Assembly (NCBI GenBank): GCA_945831575.1
Contig: CAMACX010000007.1
Location: forward strand, 18,731-82,730
Length of the DNA stretch: 64,000 nt
Direction: 5' to 3'
From: an uncultured Mediterranea sp.
Lineage (GTDB): Bacteria; Bacteroidota; Bacteroidia; Bacteroidales; Bacteroidaceae
The position numbers and the translations under genes were made by a program. How positions within the stretch are numbered: the first letter of the stretch is position 1; each line of letters starts with the position of its first letter. This document shows, in pieces, positions 1 to 8,405 of this stretch. The notes beneath the pieces were generated by a model, which was not told the origin of the DNA, ran no database searches, and worked only from the letters and a program-made list of their open reading frames with translations.

Positions 1-1095
1 CTCATCTTCGGGCAGGAGGCTGTTGATACGCACATCACCCTGGGAGTGAATGAAGCGTCCCTGGCCAATGTACATACCCACATGCACTACACGTTCCTTG
101 CGCTCGGGTGTCGCCTTGCGGCCAAAGAAGATGAGGTCTCCCGGCAAGAGGTTGCTGCAGTCGTGAGCTATCTCAATGCGCTCACCCTTATAGGCCTGCT
201 GCGAAGCATCGCGGGGTATGATGATGTCATGCAAGAAGAGCGTTGTACGCATCAAGCCACTACAATCCACACCCTTCGATGAAGTACCTGCCCAGAGGTA
301 AGGCACTCCCATCAGCGTCTTGGCAGTCGCGATAATCGAGGCTGCATCTTGCTTAAGCGCCTTGCGCCACTCGGCCTCTGTCTGCGCCATGGAGCGGAGC
401 AGATAGCCCTTGCGGCCATCCGGATAGCTCACAGCAAAGAAGGCCCCCTTGCGCCCCTCGTAGCGGAAACGATTGCCTGCCACCACATCACTCACCGTCT
501 GCGACTTCACGTCAGGAGCGGAATAGACAAACCCATAATGAGCAGTGACAATCACCTTCTCAGCAGCATTCCATGCAGCGAGTTCCTCTCGCGTCACCGG
601 ATGAATACCCACGCGATGCACCCAGGCAATATAGCGGTCAGGAGTCTGCACACGATACCAACCATCGTGTTCCAGCACCCTGACGGGCATACCCATCAAG
701 GCTTGTGTCATCATCTCAGAGGAGAAGTCCCCCTCTGCGCGAAGGTTACACACCGAGACATTGACAATGCCCCACACCTTCCCCTCCAGCGGCTCAGCAT
801 CGGGGAGCAACTTCAGGCAATCCATCACTTCGTAGCCCTTCTTACGCAACTCACTGACCAGAGCCTGCTTGGCCTCAGGAGAGGTAGTGACTCCACGGAG
901 CATGACATGATGGTCAGCTAATGAGTAATCCACATCGAAGAGTTCAACCCTTCGGTCAGGGGCATAAATGCGTTTCAGACTGTCATTAAGCTGGGCCACC
1001 TCTTGCGGCAGTACCCGGTCACTCGCCTTAGCACCGCCCACAGCAGGAAGCGCCATCAGCATCAAGGCCATCAGAAATTTACAATTCTTCATCAT
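1..1095 (-). CDS. NlpC/P60 family cell-wall peptidase, exported (3' end beyond window)
   Basis: Reading leftward from the tandem ATGs at 1095/1092 gives a protein with a signal peptide (about residues 1-24, ending GGAKA), an SH3-like bacterial domain in the middle (around residues 100-240) and the start of an NlpC/P60 catalytic domain. The nucleophile is Cys278 in the motif GVDCSGLM, and the catalytic His is His338 in VVHVGMYIG. The family cleaves gamma-D-glutamyl-diamino acid bonds in peptidoglycan fragments. The layout resembles the YkfA-type muropeptide dipeptidases with SH3 domains known from Bacteroides. The export signal places it in the periplasm, probably in muropeptide recycling. 365 codons are present and the stop codon lies outside the window. 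It is preceded by a good -7 box at 1133-1140. Confidence 0.85.
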   Translation of the reverse strand, partial: MMKNCKFLMALMLMALPAVGGAKASDRVLPQEVAQLNDSLKRIYAPDRRVELFDVDYSLADHHVMLRGVTTSPEAKQALVSELRKKGYEVMDCLKLLPDAEPLEGKVWGIVNVSVCNLRAEGDFSSEMMTQALMGMPVRVLEHDGWYRVQTPDRYIAWVHRVGIHPVTREELAAWNAAEKVIVTAHYGFVYSAPDVKSQTVSDVVAGNRFRYEGRKGAFFAVSYPDGRKGYLLRSMAQTEAEWRKALKQDAASIIATAKTLMGVPYLWAGTSSKGVDCSGLMRTTLFLHDIIIPRDASQQAYKGERIEIAHDCSNLLPGDLIFFGRKATPERKERVVHVGMYIGQGRFIHSQGDVRINSLLPEDE

Positions 1096-1132
1096 AACGA
1101 GACGTATTTGAGGGTTATCCAATATTTTGGAG

Positions 1133-1140
1133 CAAAATTA
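1133..1140 (-). promoter_or_regulatory. -7 promoter box for the NlpC/P60 gene
   Basis: Minus-strand TAATTTTG matches the Bacteroidetes -7 consensus TAnnTTTG. It lies 38 bases before the ATG at 1095. No clear TTTG -33 element at the right distance was seen. Confidence 0.55.
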
Positions 1141-1254
1141 CAACAAAATTTTGAATGAGATACATTTTTTCAAAGTTTTTTTGAAGAAAATATTGTTCTC
1201 CCTTCTTATCCCATATACTCCACGCTCTGCATCGATGAAGAGAAGAAGTAAGAA

Positions 1255-1857
1255 TTAACGCAGAAAGCGCTCTACCACGTGGAGCAATTCGCTGCTAGCG
1301 CGCTCCAGGTCATCATTGACGATGATGCAGTCGAAGTGATCGGCATACCCCAATTCAAAGGCAGCTTTGCTGATTCGCGATTCAATGACCTCAGGCGAGT
1401 CGGTACCGCGTTGTTGCAGGCGATGGCGCAACTCCTCAATCGAAGGAGGTTGGATGAAAATGGAGAGGGCCCGTTGGCCATATTGCCCCTTGATGTTGCA
1501 TCCACCCAGCACATCGACATCCAATATGACATTCTGACCGGCTTCAAGCTGGCTCTCTACTTGCGAGCGCAGCGTGCCATAATAACGTCCGGGATAGACC
1601 TCCTCGTATTCCAGGAATTCACCACGTCCAATCCGTTCGGCAAACTCCTCCGGCGTCAGGAAGTAGTACTCCACGCCATGCTGCTCGATCCCCCGTGGCG
1701 GGCGACTCGTGGCAGAGACGGAGAAGTGAAGGTTCAGCGGATGCTCCATCAGCCGATGGATAAGCGTTGACTTGCCCGAGCCAGAAGGGGCAGAGATAAT
1801 GATGATTTTTGGCATAGTGTGATGGGATAATATTACATTAGCTATAGGGTTATTCAT
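1255..1857 (-). CDS. gmk: Guanylate kinase
   Basis: Phosphorylates GMP to GDP with ATP in the cytosol. The P-loop APSGSGKS is at residues 23-30 of the 200-residue reading, followed by the SRPPR and GVEYYF GMP-binding segments typical of guanylate kinases. Two starts are possible. The ATG at 1857 has AAGGA four bases upstream and lies 17 bases after yicC. The ATG at 1815 (MPKIIII) gives the 187-residue length usual for the family. I list the longer form because of the ribosome-binding site, but homology would favour the shorter one. It is probably co-transcribed with yicC. In Bacteroides as I recall them, nadD usually follows gmk; here nadD is at 26.1 kb. Confidence 0.95.
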   Translation of the reverse strand: MNNPIANVILSHHTMPKIIIISAPSGSGKSTLIHRLMEHPLNLHFSVSATSRPPRGIEQHGVEYYFLTPEEFAERIGRGEFLEYEEVYPGRYYGTLRSQVESQLEAGQNVILDVDVLGGCNIKGQYGQRALSIFIQPPSIEELRHRLQQRGTDSPEVIESRISKAAFELGYADHFDCIIVNDDLERASSELLHVVERFLR

Positions 1858-1874
1858 TCAATCCTTGAGGATAC

Positions 1875-2753
1875 TTACATGACATTCAGGACTTGTTCCT
1901 TGATCTGCTCCAGCTCATCCTTCATTTGGACGACTATATTCTGCATCTCGGCATGATTACTCTTGCTTCCCAGGGTATTGATTTCACGTCCCATCTCTTG
2001 TGCAATGAAGCCCAGCTTCTTGCCCTGTCCATGTCCGTTCTCCATCGTAGCAACAAAATAAGTGAGGTGATTGGCCAGCCGTTGCTTCTCTTCGTTCACG
2101 TCCAGTTTCTCGATGTAATAAATCAGTTCCTGCTCCAGCCGATTTTTGTCATAATCGACGTCGATGCTCTTCTGCAACGCCTCCAGGATGCGGTCGCGGA
2201 TTTTTCCCACGCGCTCCTTCTCATAAGGTTCTACCTCCTGCAAAAGGCCTCTGATGTTGGTAATTTTCTCTCTGAATTTCTTCTCCAGCGCAGCGCCTTC
2301 CTGACGGCGAAACTCTTCGAGACAGGCCAAAGCGTCCTCTACTCCAGCATATACGGCTGCCCACTCTTCATCACTCAATTCGGTATTCTCTACGCGAGTC
2401 AGCACATCAGGCATACGCATCAATGTAGAGAACCAATCCTCAGGCTCAGGGATTCCCGTCAGCGTATGTATCTCTTTGACCTGCTTATAGTAAGCCATGA
2501 GCAATTCACTGTTGATTGGGGTAGCAAGCGATGCGGCCTCATTCTTCTCCACCCAGAGGGTAAAGTCCACCTTACCTCGCTCCAGACGGCGAGCAATCTC
2601 GTTGCGCAACTCTATCTCCTTCTCACGATAGAGCGGAGCTACACGAGTGGAGAGATCAAGTGCTTTACTATTGAGAGACTTAATCTCTATGTTCACTTTT
2701 TTATCACTAAGTACCACGGTAGCTTTACCGTAGCCAGTCATTGATTGTATCAT
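1875..2753 (-). CDS. YicC family endoribonuclease
   Basis: A 292-residue protein beginning MIQSMTGYGKA, the hallmark N-terminus of the YicC family. The C-terminal block ending in MKDELEQIKEQVLNV matches the family's DUF1732 region, with conserved acidic residues in the helix around GREINTLGSKS. E. coli YicC has been described as an RNase acting on small RNAs; the role here is inferred from the family. It is first gene of a yicC-gmk pair and has its own -7 box at 2774-2781, back to back with the tsaB promoter. Confidence 0.9.
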   Translation of the reverse strand: MIQSMTGYGKATVVLSDKKVNIEIKSLNSKALDLSTRVAPLYREKEIELRNEIARRLERGKVDFTLWVEKNEAASLATPINSELLMAYYKQVKEIHTLTGIPEPEDWFSTLMRMPDVLTRVENTELSDEEWAAVYAGVEDALACLEEFRRQEGAALEKKFREKITNIRGLLQEVEPYEKERVGKIRDRILEALQKSIDVDYDKNRLEQELIYYIEKLDVNEEKQRLANHLTYFVATMENGHGQGKKLGFIAQEMGREINTLGSKSNHAEMQNIVVQMKDELEQIKEQVLNVM

Positions 2754-2773
2754 AATGCTTCTTAAGTTTTGTG

Positions 2774-2781
2774 CAAAAATA
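2774..2781 (-). promoter_or_regulatory. -7 promoter box for yicC-gmk
   Basis: Minus-strand TATTTTTG, 21 bases before the yicC ATG. It is one half of a divergent promoter pair in an 88-base gap. Confidence 0.55.
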
Positions 2782-2813
2782 CGTGATTATTTTAATAAAT
2801 GGAAATAATCCGC

Positions 2814-2821
2814 TATTTTTG
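2814..2821 (+). promoter_or_regulatory. -7 promoter box for tsaB
   Basis: Plus-strand TATTTTTG, 20 bases before the tsaB ATG, implying a very short leader. Confidence 0.55.
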
Positions 2822-2841
2822 TAGCTTGAAAATTAAAAATC

Positions 2842-3537
2842 ATGTCGAGAATATTGCATATTGAGACCTCCACACAGGCCTGTTCGGTGGCCGTAAGCGA
2901 AGATGGGCAGACCCTCTTCTCGCAGGAGGATTTGGATGGACCCAACCACAATGTGAAGTTGGGCGTGTATGTTGACGAAGCCTTGTCGTTTGCCGACAGC
3001 CATGCTATGCCGCTGGATGCCGTGGCCGTAAGCTGCGGTCCGGGGTCATATACAGGACTGCGTATCGGCGTGTCCATGGCCAAAGGGGTGTGCTATGGCC
3101 GTAACCTGCGTCTTATCGGGCTGCCTACCCTACAAGTGATGAGCGTGCCCGTGCTACTCTATCACGACGAGGTGGAGGAGGATGCCCTACTCTGCCCCAT
3201 GATTGATGCCCGCCGGATGGAGGTCTATGCCGCCCTCTACGACAGGGCATTGCGCCCTGTCCGTGAGACACAAGCAGACATCGTGACGGCAGATACCTAC
3301 CGCGAATACCTCAACCGGCGACCGGTCTATTTCTTCGGTGGCGGCGCGGAGAAATGCAAGGAGGTACTTACTCACCCCAATGCCCGCTTCATCGACGGCA
3401 TCCGCCCGCTGGCACGCCACATGTGCCCTCTGGCCGAGAAAGCTATCGCCTTGGAGCAGTACGAAGATGTGGCCTACTTTGAGCCCTTCTACCTGAAGGA
3501 GTTCGTAGCCGGTAAGCCAAAGAATCTGCTTGCGTAA
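2842..3537 (+). CDS. tsaB: tRNA threonylcarbamoyladenosine biosynthesis protein TsaB
   Basis: Partner of TsaD and TsaE in making the t6A37 modification of ANN-decoding tRNAs in the cytosol. The N-terminus MSRILHIETSTQACSVAV is the ASKHA-fold phosphate 1 region. GPGSYTGLR at residues 66-74 is the signature of TsaB/TsaD-like proteins. At 231 residues it has the length of TsaB and lacks the longer metal-binding insert of TsaD. It starts the rightward housekeeping run tsaB-DUF4290-rimM-M23-dxr-rseP. Confidence 0.95.
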   Translation: MSRILHIETSTQACSVAVSEDGQTLFSQEDLDGPNHNVKLGVYVDEALSFADSHAMPLDAVAVSCGPGSYTGLRIGVSMAKGVCYGRNLRLIGLPTLQVMSVPVLLYHDEVEEDALLCPMIDARRMEVYAALYDRALRPVRETQADIVTADTYREYLNRRPVYFFGGGAEKCKEVLTHPNARFIDGIRPLARHMCPLAEKAIALEQYEDVAYFEPFYLKEFVAGKPKNLLA

Positions 3538-3573
3538 GAAAACAATATTAATAATGAATAACAACTCATTTTT

Positions 3574-4206
3574 ATGTTACAATACAATACCCAAAAGAAG
3601 AAAATGGCGCTGCCCGAATATGGACGCAGCATACAGAACATGGTGGATCATGCCGTAACCATTGCTGACCGTGAAGAGCGCCAACGCTGTGCGAACACTA
3701 TCATCACCATCATGGGCAACATGTTCCCCCCCCAGCAACGCGAAGGAGAAGACTTCGAACACAAGCTGTGGGACCATCTGGCCATCATGAGTGACTTTAA
3801 GCTGGACATAGATTACCCTTTCGAGATTCTGGCTAAGGAGCGTATGCAGAAGTCCCCCCAACCCGTGCCGTATGCACAGTCACACATCCGCTTCCGTCAT
3901 TATGGCCGCCTGGTGGAGCACCTGATCCAGAAAGCCTGCGATATGCCACAAGGCGATGAGAAGATGAACCTGCTGGCCATGCTATGCAACCAGATGAAGA
4001 AAGACTACATCACCTGGAACAAAGACACCATCGACAATGCAAAGATCAATCAGGACCTGATGGAGCTAAGCCGCGGAAGGCTCTCCATCACACCCGAACT
4101 GGCAGAACTCATGGATCGCCGCGTGGCACAGAACTTCCGTTCCAAGGGACCTCAGTCACGCAACAACCAAGGTGCTCCTGGCAATCGCAACAAAAAGAAA
4201 TTTTAA
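3574..4206 (+). CDS. DUF4290 domain protein
   Basis: A 210-residue soluble protein with no signal peptide. The opening MLQYNTQKKKMALPEYGR is characteristic of the DUF4290 family of Bacteroidetes, whose function is unknown to me. The body is predicted mostly helical and the C-terminus is a basic, low-complexity tail rich in N, R, Q, G and K. In related genomes as I remember them this gene sits immediately before murA and rimM. Here rimM follows directly after about 60 bases and no murA is present, so the neighbourhood has lost or moved a gene. Start chosen at the ATG giving the conserved N-terminus. Confidence 0.8.
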   Translation: MLQYNTQKKKMALPEYGRSIQNMVDHAVTIADREERQRCANTIITIMGNMFPPQQREGEDFEHKLWDHLAIMSDFKLDIDYPFEILAKERMQKSPQPVPYAQSHIRFRHYGRLVEHLIQKACDMPQGDEKMNLLAMLCNQMKKDYITWNKDTIDNAKINQDLMELSRGRLSITPELAELMDRRVAQNFRSKGPQSRNNQGAPGNRNKKKF

Positions 4207-4253
4207 AGCCACAAATTCAACGGATGGACTATGGTAGCAAATATATAATGGAT

Positions 4254-4258
4254 AGGAG
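4254..4258 (+). promoter_or_regulatory. Ribosome-binding site that supports the GTG start of rimM
   Basis: AGGAG lies eight bases before the GTG at 4267. An in-frame TGA at 4261-4263 rules out any longer reading, so the GTG must be the start. Confidence 0.6.
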
Positions 4259-4266
4259 ATTGACTA

Positions 4267-4809
4267 GTGATTAAGAAAGAGGAGGTCTATCGCATTGGGA
4301 TATTCAATAAGCCCCATGGCGTTAAGGGTGAATTGCAGTTTTCCTTCACCGATGACATATTCGACAAGGTGGAGGCTGATTGCCTGATTTGCCTGATGGA
4401 TGGCATCTTGGTGCCGTTCTACATTGAGGAGTACCGTTTCCGCTCCGACAGTGCCGCATTAATCAAACTGGAAGGAGTAGATACAGCCGAGCAAGCCCGC
4501 CGCTTTACCAACGTAGAGGTCTATTTCCCCCTTGCCCACACTGAAGACTTAGAGCCCAATGAACTGAGCTGGGACTTCTTCGTGGGTTTCCGAGTAGAGG
4601 AGGTGAACCATGGCCATCTGGGTGAAATAGAAGAGGTGGACACCACTACGATTAACACCCTGTTCATCATCCGCAATGACAAAGGCCACGAGTGGCTCAT
4701 TCCCGCCTGCGAGGAGTTTATCGTGGATATGGACACCCCTCACCGTGTCCTTACCCTCGACCTACCGGAAGGACTGATAGACATCGACAGTGCCGAACAG
4801 GCTGATTGA
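4267..4809 (+). CDS. rimM: 16S rRNA processing protein RimM (GTG start)
   Basis: Helps late assembly of the 30S ribosomal head near protein S19. The N-terminal beta-barrel contains [15 protein letters not shown] (residues 8-22), the RimM signature, followed by a PRC-barrel domain with [14 protein letters not shown] near the C-terminus. Length 180 is normal. The only start that keeps the conserved N-terminus is GTG, with an in-frame stop just upstream and AGGAG at the right distance. It lies between DUF4290 and an M23 peptidase gene. Confidence 0.93.
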   Translation: MIKKEEVYRIGIFNKPHGVKGELQFSFTDDIFDKVEADCLICLMDGILVPFYIEEYRFRSDSAALIKLEGVDTAEQARRFTNVEVYFPLAHTEDLEPNELSWDFFVGFRVEEVNHGHLGEIEEVDTTTINTLFIIRNDKGHEWLIPACEEFIVDMDTPHRVLTLDLPEGLIDIDSAEQAD

Positions 4810-4874
4810 GACCATAGCATCTACACCATACCGTACTGAGGCATGAATCAATAGCGCAAAGCAATGAAGAAGCA

Positions 4875-5741
4875 ATGAAAAAGAAAAGTAAAAGACAAAA
4901 GTTGGCTTTTTGGAAAGACATCAAGTTCAAGTACAAGCTCACCATCATCAATGAGAATACACTAGAGGAGGTGGTGGGTATCCATGTGTCAAAGCTAAAC
5001 GGCATCTCCGTACTGCTCTCGGCGCTGACTGTGCTCTTTGTATTGGCCGCACTGATTATCACCTTTACGCCGTTACGCAACTACCTGCCCGGGTACATGA
5101 ACAGTGAAATCCGTGCGCAGGTGGTGGAGAACGCCTTGAAAGTAGATTCGCTGCAGCTCTTTATTGACAGGCAAAACCTCTACATGGCCAACATCAAAGA
5201 CATCTTGAGTGGAGAAGTCAAGGCTGACACGGTACACTCCATTGATTCGCTCACTGCACTTCGGGGTGACTCCCTCATGGAGCGCACCCGACGCGAAGAG
5301 GCCTTCCGCAAGCAATACGAAGAGCAAGAGCGCTACAACCTGACCAATCCTTCACCCACTGCCAACCGCGAAGGTATCATCTTCTTCTGCCCTACACGAG
5401 GCATGGTTACCTCTGCGTTTGATGCCGACCACCGGCACTATGGCACCGACATTGCGGCCAATCCGGGTGAAAGTGTAGTAGCCACCCTCGATGGTGTGGT
5501 TGTGATGAGTAGCTACACAGCCGAGACGGGATATGTCGTGGTGCTTCAGCACAACCGTGAGTTTGTGTCGGTCTATAAGCATTGCCAGTCACTGCTCTGC
5601 AAAGAGGGAGATAAGGTAAAGGCTGGCGAAGTGATTGCCCTGACAGGCAACAGCGGGGAACTGACCACGGGTCCTCACCTCCACTTCGAACTCTGGCAGG
5701 GAGGACGAGCCGTCAATCCCGAACATTATATCGTATTCTAA
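4875..5741 (+). CDS. M23 family metallopeptidase, membrane anchored
   Basis: A 288-residue protein with a basic cytosolic N-terminus, one transmembrane helix at about residues 42-64, a periplasmic linker with charged helical stretches, and a C-terminal LytM/M23 domain. Zinc ligands are visible as H188 and D192 in HYGTD and the HLHFE motif near residue 270, so the enzyme can be active as a peptidoglycan endopeptidase. Family members either cut peptide cross-bridges or act as activators of amidases. The active-site motifs favour the first. It sits between rimM and dxr. Confidence 0.9.
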   Translation: MKKKSKRQKLAFWKDIKFKYKLTIINENTLEEVVGIHVSKLNGISVLLSALTVLFVLAALIITFTPLRNYLPGYMNSEIRAQVVENALKVDSLQLFIDRQNLYMANIKDILSGEVKADTVHSIDSLTALRGDSLMERTRREEAFRKQYEEQERYNLTNPSPTANREGIIFFCPTRGMVTSAFDADHRHYGTDIAANPGESVVATLDGVVVMSSYTAETGYVVVLQHNREFVSVYKHCQSLLCKEGDKVKAGEVIALTGNSGELTTGPHLHFELWQGGRAVNPEHYIVF

Positions 5742-5764
5742 TACCTTATATAATATATTGAGAA

Positions 5765-6928
5765 ATGAAAAAACAGATTGCAATATTAGGCTCCACTGGG
5801 AGCATCGGTACCCAGGCCCTACAGGTCATTGAGGAGCATCCCGACCTCTATGAAGCCTATGTACTGACTGCCAATAACCGGGTAGAACTGCTCATCGAGC
5901 AAGCCCGCAAGTTTCAACCAGAGGCGGTAGTCATCGCCAATGAAAAGAAATACAACCAACTGAAGGATGCGCTGACCAACCTGCCCATTAAGGTGTATGC
6001 CGGCAGCAAAGCACTCTGCGAGGTAGTGACCGACCAACAGGTCGATATGGTGCTCACAGCCATGGTGGGCTATGCCGGTCTGCAACCCACCATTGCAGCC
6101 ATCAAGGCACACAAGCCGATTGCCCTGGCCAACAAAGAGACGCTGGTGGTGGCCGGCGAGTTGATCAACGAGCTGGCCCGTGTCAACCGGACCCCTATTC
6201 TGCCCGTTGATTCCGAACATTCAGCAGTCTTCCAGTGTCTGGCTGGGGAAGGAGACAACTCCATCGAGAAGGTGATTCTGACAGCCTCTGGTGGCCCCTT
6301 CCGTACATTCACCCGCGAGCAACTGGCTCATGTCACCAAGGAGCAGGCCTTGAAACATCCCAACTGGAGTATGGGAGCGAAGATTACCATCGACTCGGCT
6401 TCGATGATGAACAAGGGTTTCGAGGTAATGGAGGCCAAGTGGCTTTTTGGTGTCAAGCCCGAACAGATAGAAGTAGTGGTTCACCCACAGAGTATTATCC
6501 ACAGTATGGTGCAGTTTACCGATGGAGCCATCAAGGCCCAGCTGGGTATGCCTGACATGCGTCTGCCTATCCAGTACGCCTTCTCTTACCCAGAGCGCAA
6601 ACAGGCCTCATTCCCGCGCATTGACTGGAGGCAATGCCACGAGCTGACCTTCGAACAACCCGACGTGGAGCGTTTCCGCAACCTGGCTCTGGCCTACGAG
6701 GCGTTACATCGCGGTGGCAACATGCCCTGCATCGTCAATGCAGCCAATGAGGTGGCCGTAGATGCCTTCTTGCATGACCGCATCGGCTTCCTTGCCATGA
6801 GTGAGGTCATCGGGCAAGCCATGGCACACATGCCGTATATTGCCAAACCCTCCTACGAAGATTATGTGCAGACCGATGCAGAGACCCGCCGTCTGACCAG
6901 CGAATTGATTGCATCACATTCATTCTGA
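5765..6928 (+). CDS. dxr: 1-deoxy-D-xylulose 5-phosphate reductoisomerase
   Basis: Second step of the MEP isoprenoid pathway: rearranges and reduces DXP to 2-C-methyl-D-erythritol 4-phosphate with NADPH and a divalent metal. The NADPH-binding loop GSTGSIG is at residues 9-15. The metal/substrate motif PVDSEHSA and the SASMMNKGFEVMEA loop are intact. Length 387 is normal for the family. It is 30 bases ahead of rseP and probably co-transcribed with it. Confidence 0.97.
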   Translation: MKKQIAILGSTGSIGTQALQVIEEHPDLYEAYVLTANNRVELLIEQARKFQPEAVVIANEKKYNQLKDALTNLPIKVYAGSKALCEVVTDQQVDMVLTAMVGYAGLQPTIAAIKAHKPIALANKETLVVAGELINELARVNRTPILPVDSEHSAVFQCLAGEGDNSIEKVILTASGGPFRTFTREQLAHVTKEQALKHPNWSMGAKITIDSASMMNKGFEVMEAKWLFGVKPEQIEVVVHPQSIIHSMVQFTDGAIKAQLGMPDMRLPIQYAFSYPERKQASFPRIDWRQCHELTFEQPDVERFRNLALAYEALHRGGNMPCIVNAANEVAVDAFLHDRIGFLAMSEVIGQAMAHMPYIAKPSYEDYVQTDAETRRLTSELIASHSF

Positions 6929-6958
6929 ATTATTAATTAAAACTAGAGATAAAAAGTA

Positions 6959-8320
6959 ATGGAAACATTTTGGATTCGAGCACTGCAGCTCGTGATGAGC
7001 CTCTCGCTGCTCGTCCTTATTCACGAAGGGGGACATTTCCTCTTCGCCCGTCTGTTCAAGACACGAGTGGAGAAGTTCTGCCTCTTCTTTGACCCTTGGT
7101 TTACGCTATTTAAGTTCCGCCCCCGCAACAGCGAGACGGAGTATGGCATCGGATGGCTCCCCTTGGGCGGCTATGTGAAGATTGCCGGTATGATTGATGA
7201 GTCCATGGACCTGGAGCAGATGAAGCAACCCATGCAGCCGTGGGAATTCCGTGCCAAACCGGCTTGGCAGCGACTGTTTATCATGATTGGTGGTGTGCTC
7301 TTCAATTTTCTGCTCGCACTCTTCATCTACTCAATGATTCTCTTTGCCTGGGGTGACGAGTACATTCCCGTGAGCAAGGCACCGCTCGGCATGGACTTCA
7401 ATGAGACGGCCCATCAGGTGGGCTTCCACGATGGCGACATTCTGCTCTCGGCCGATGGCGTACCCTTCGAACGTCTGGGTGGCGACCTGCTTAGTGCCGT
7501 GGTCGATGCCCGGCAAGTGACGGTACTGCGTGAGGGGACAGAGACCTCTGTCTATATCCCTGAAGGCATGATGGATGGCCTGCTGACGGATAGCGTGCGC
7601 TTTGCAACCTTCCGTATGCCCTATGTAGTGGATAGTCTGGCAGCTGGACGACCAGCCGCTTTGGCCGGACTGCAAGTGGGCGACAGCATCACCAAGCTGA
7701 ACGGTGTCTCGATGGCCTTCTACGACTTCCGTGAAGCCTTGACTGCCCGTCGTGCGGTTGAGGCTACCTTGCAGAGTGACTCGCTGATACAAGCCAACCG
7801 TATGGTAGAACTTACCATCTATCGTCAAGGCAAGGAGCAGTTGCTCTCATTGCAACTCGACTCCACCTACACCATGGGAGCCTACGCTGTGACCGACAGC
7901 AAGCGGCTCTTTCCTGTGATCAATAAGGAATACAGCTTCCTAGCTTCCTTCCCTGCAGGCATTGCGCTTGGGGTGAATACACTCAAAGGGTATGTAGGCC
8001 AGATGAAATACCTCTTCTCAAAAGAGGGTGCCAAGCAGCTGGGCGGATTTGGAACGATAGGCAGCATCTTTCCTGCCACGTGGGACTGGCACCAGTTCTG
8101 GTATATGACGGCCTTCCTCAGCATCATTCTGGCCTTCATGAACATCCTGCCCATTCCCGCACTTGACGGTGGCCATGTACTCTTCCTGCTTTACGAGATT
8201 GTAGCACGCCGCAAGCCGAGCGACAAATTCATGGAACGCGCACAGATGGTGGGCATGGCTTTGCTCTTTATCCTGCTCTTCTGGGCAAACTTTAATGATA
8301 TCCTGCGGTTCTTCTTCTAA
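6959..8320 (+). CDS. rseP: RIP metalloprotease RseP (site-2 protease)
   Basis: Intramembrane zinc protease that cuts anti-sigma factors and leftover signal peptides within the inner membrane. HEGGH at residues 22-26 lies in the first transmembrane helix. The third zinc ligand is in the NILPIPALDGGH motif near the C-terminus. A PDZ region lies between them (around residues 215-260) with further membrane helices at about 105-130 and the last 100 residues. Length 453 is typical. It could process the FecR anti-sigma encoded in the same window, as site-2 proteases do for FecR-type proteins elsewhere, but that link is inference. The gene ends at a strong terminator shared with convergent nadE. Confidence 0.95.
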   Translation: METFWIRALQLVMSLSLLVLIHEGGHFLFARLFKTRVEKFCLFFDPWFTLFKFRPRNSETEYGIGWLPLGGYVKIAGMIDESMDLEQMKQPMQPWEFRAKPAWQRLFIMIGGVLFNFLLALFIYSMILFAWGDEYIPVSKAPLGMDFNETAHQVGFHDGDILLSADGVPFERLGGDLLSAVVDARQVTVLREGTETSVYIPEGMMDGLLTDSVRFATFRMPYVVDSLAAGRPAALAGLQVGDSITKLNGVSMAFYDFREALTARRAVEATLQSDSLIQANRMVELTIYRQGKEQLLSLQLDSTYTMGAYAVTDSKRLFPVINKEYSFLASFPAGIALGVNTLKGYVGQMKYLFSKEGAKQLGGFGTIGSIFPATWDWHQFWYMTAFLSIILAFMNILPIPALDGGHVLFLLYEIVARRKPSDKFMERAQMVGMALLFILLFWANFNDILRFFF

Positions 8321-8343
8321 GACAAGATAGGACAGACCATTCA

Positions 8344-8384
8344 CAGCGAGGCCCCTCCGTCAATTCTACGGAAGGGCCTCGCTG
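8344..8384. terminator. Bidirectional terminator hairpin between rseP and nadE
   Basis: CAGCGAGGCCC at 8344-8354 pairs perfectly with 8374-8384, and TCCGT/ACGGA extends the stem inward past one mismatch. It sits between two convergent genes. There is no strong T-run on either side. Confidence 0.75.
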
Positions 8385-8405
8385 CTATCATCATGGGACC
8401 TATTC

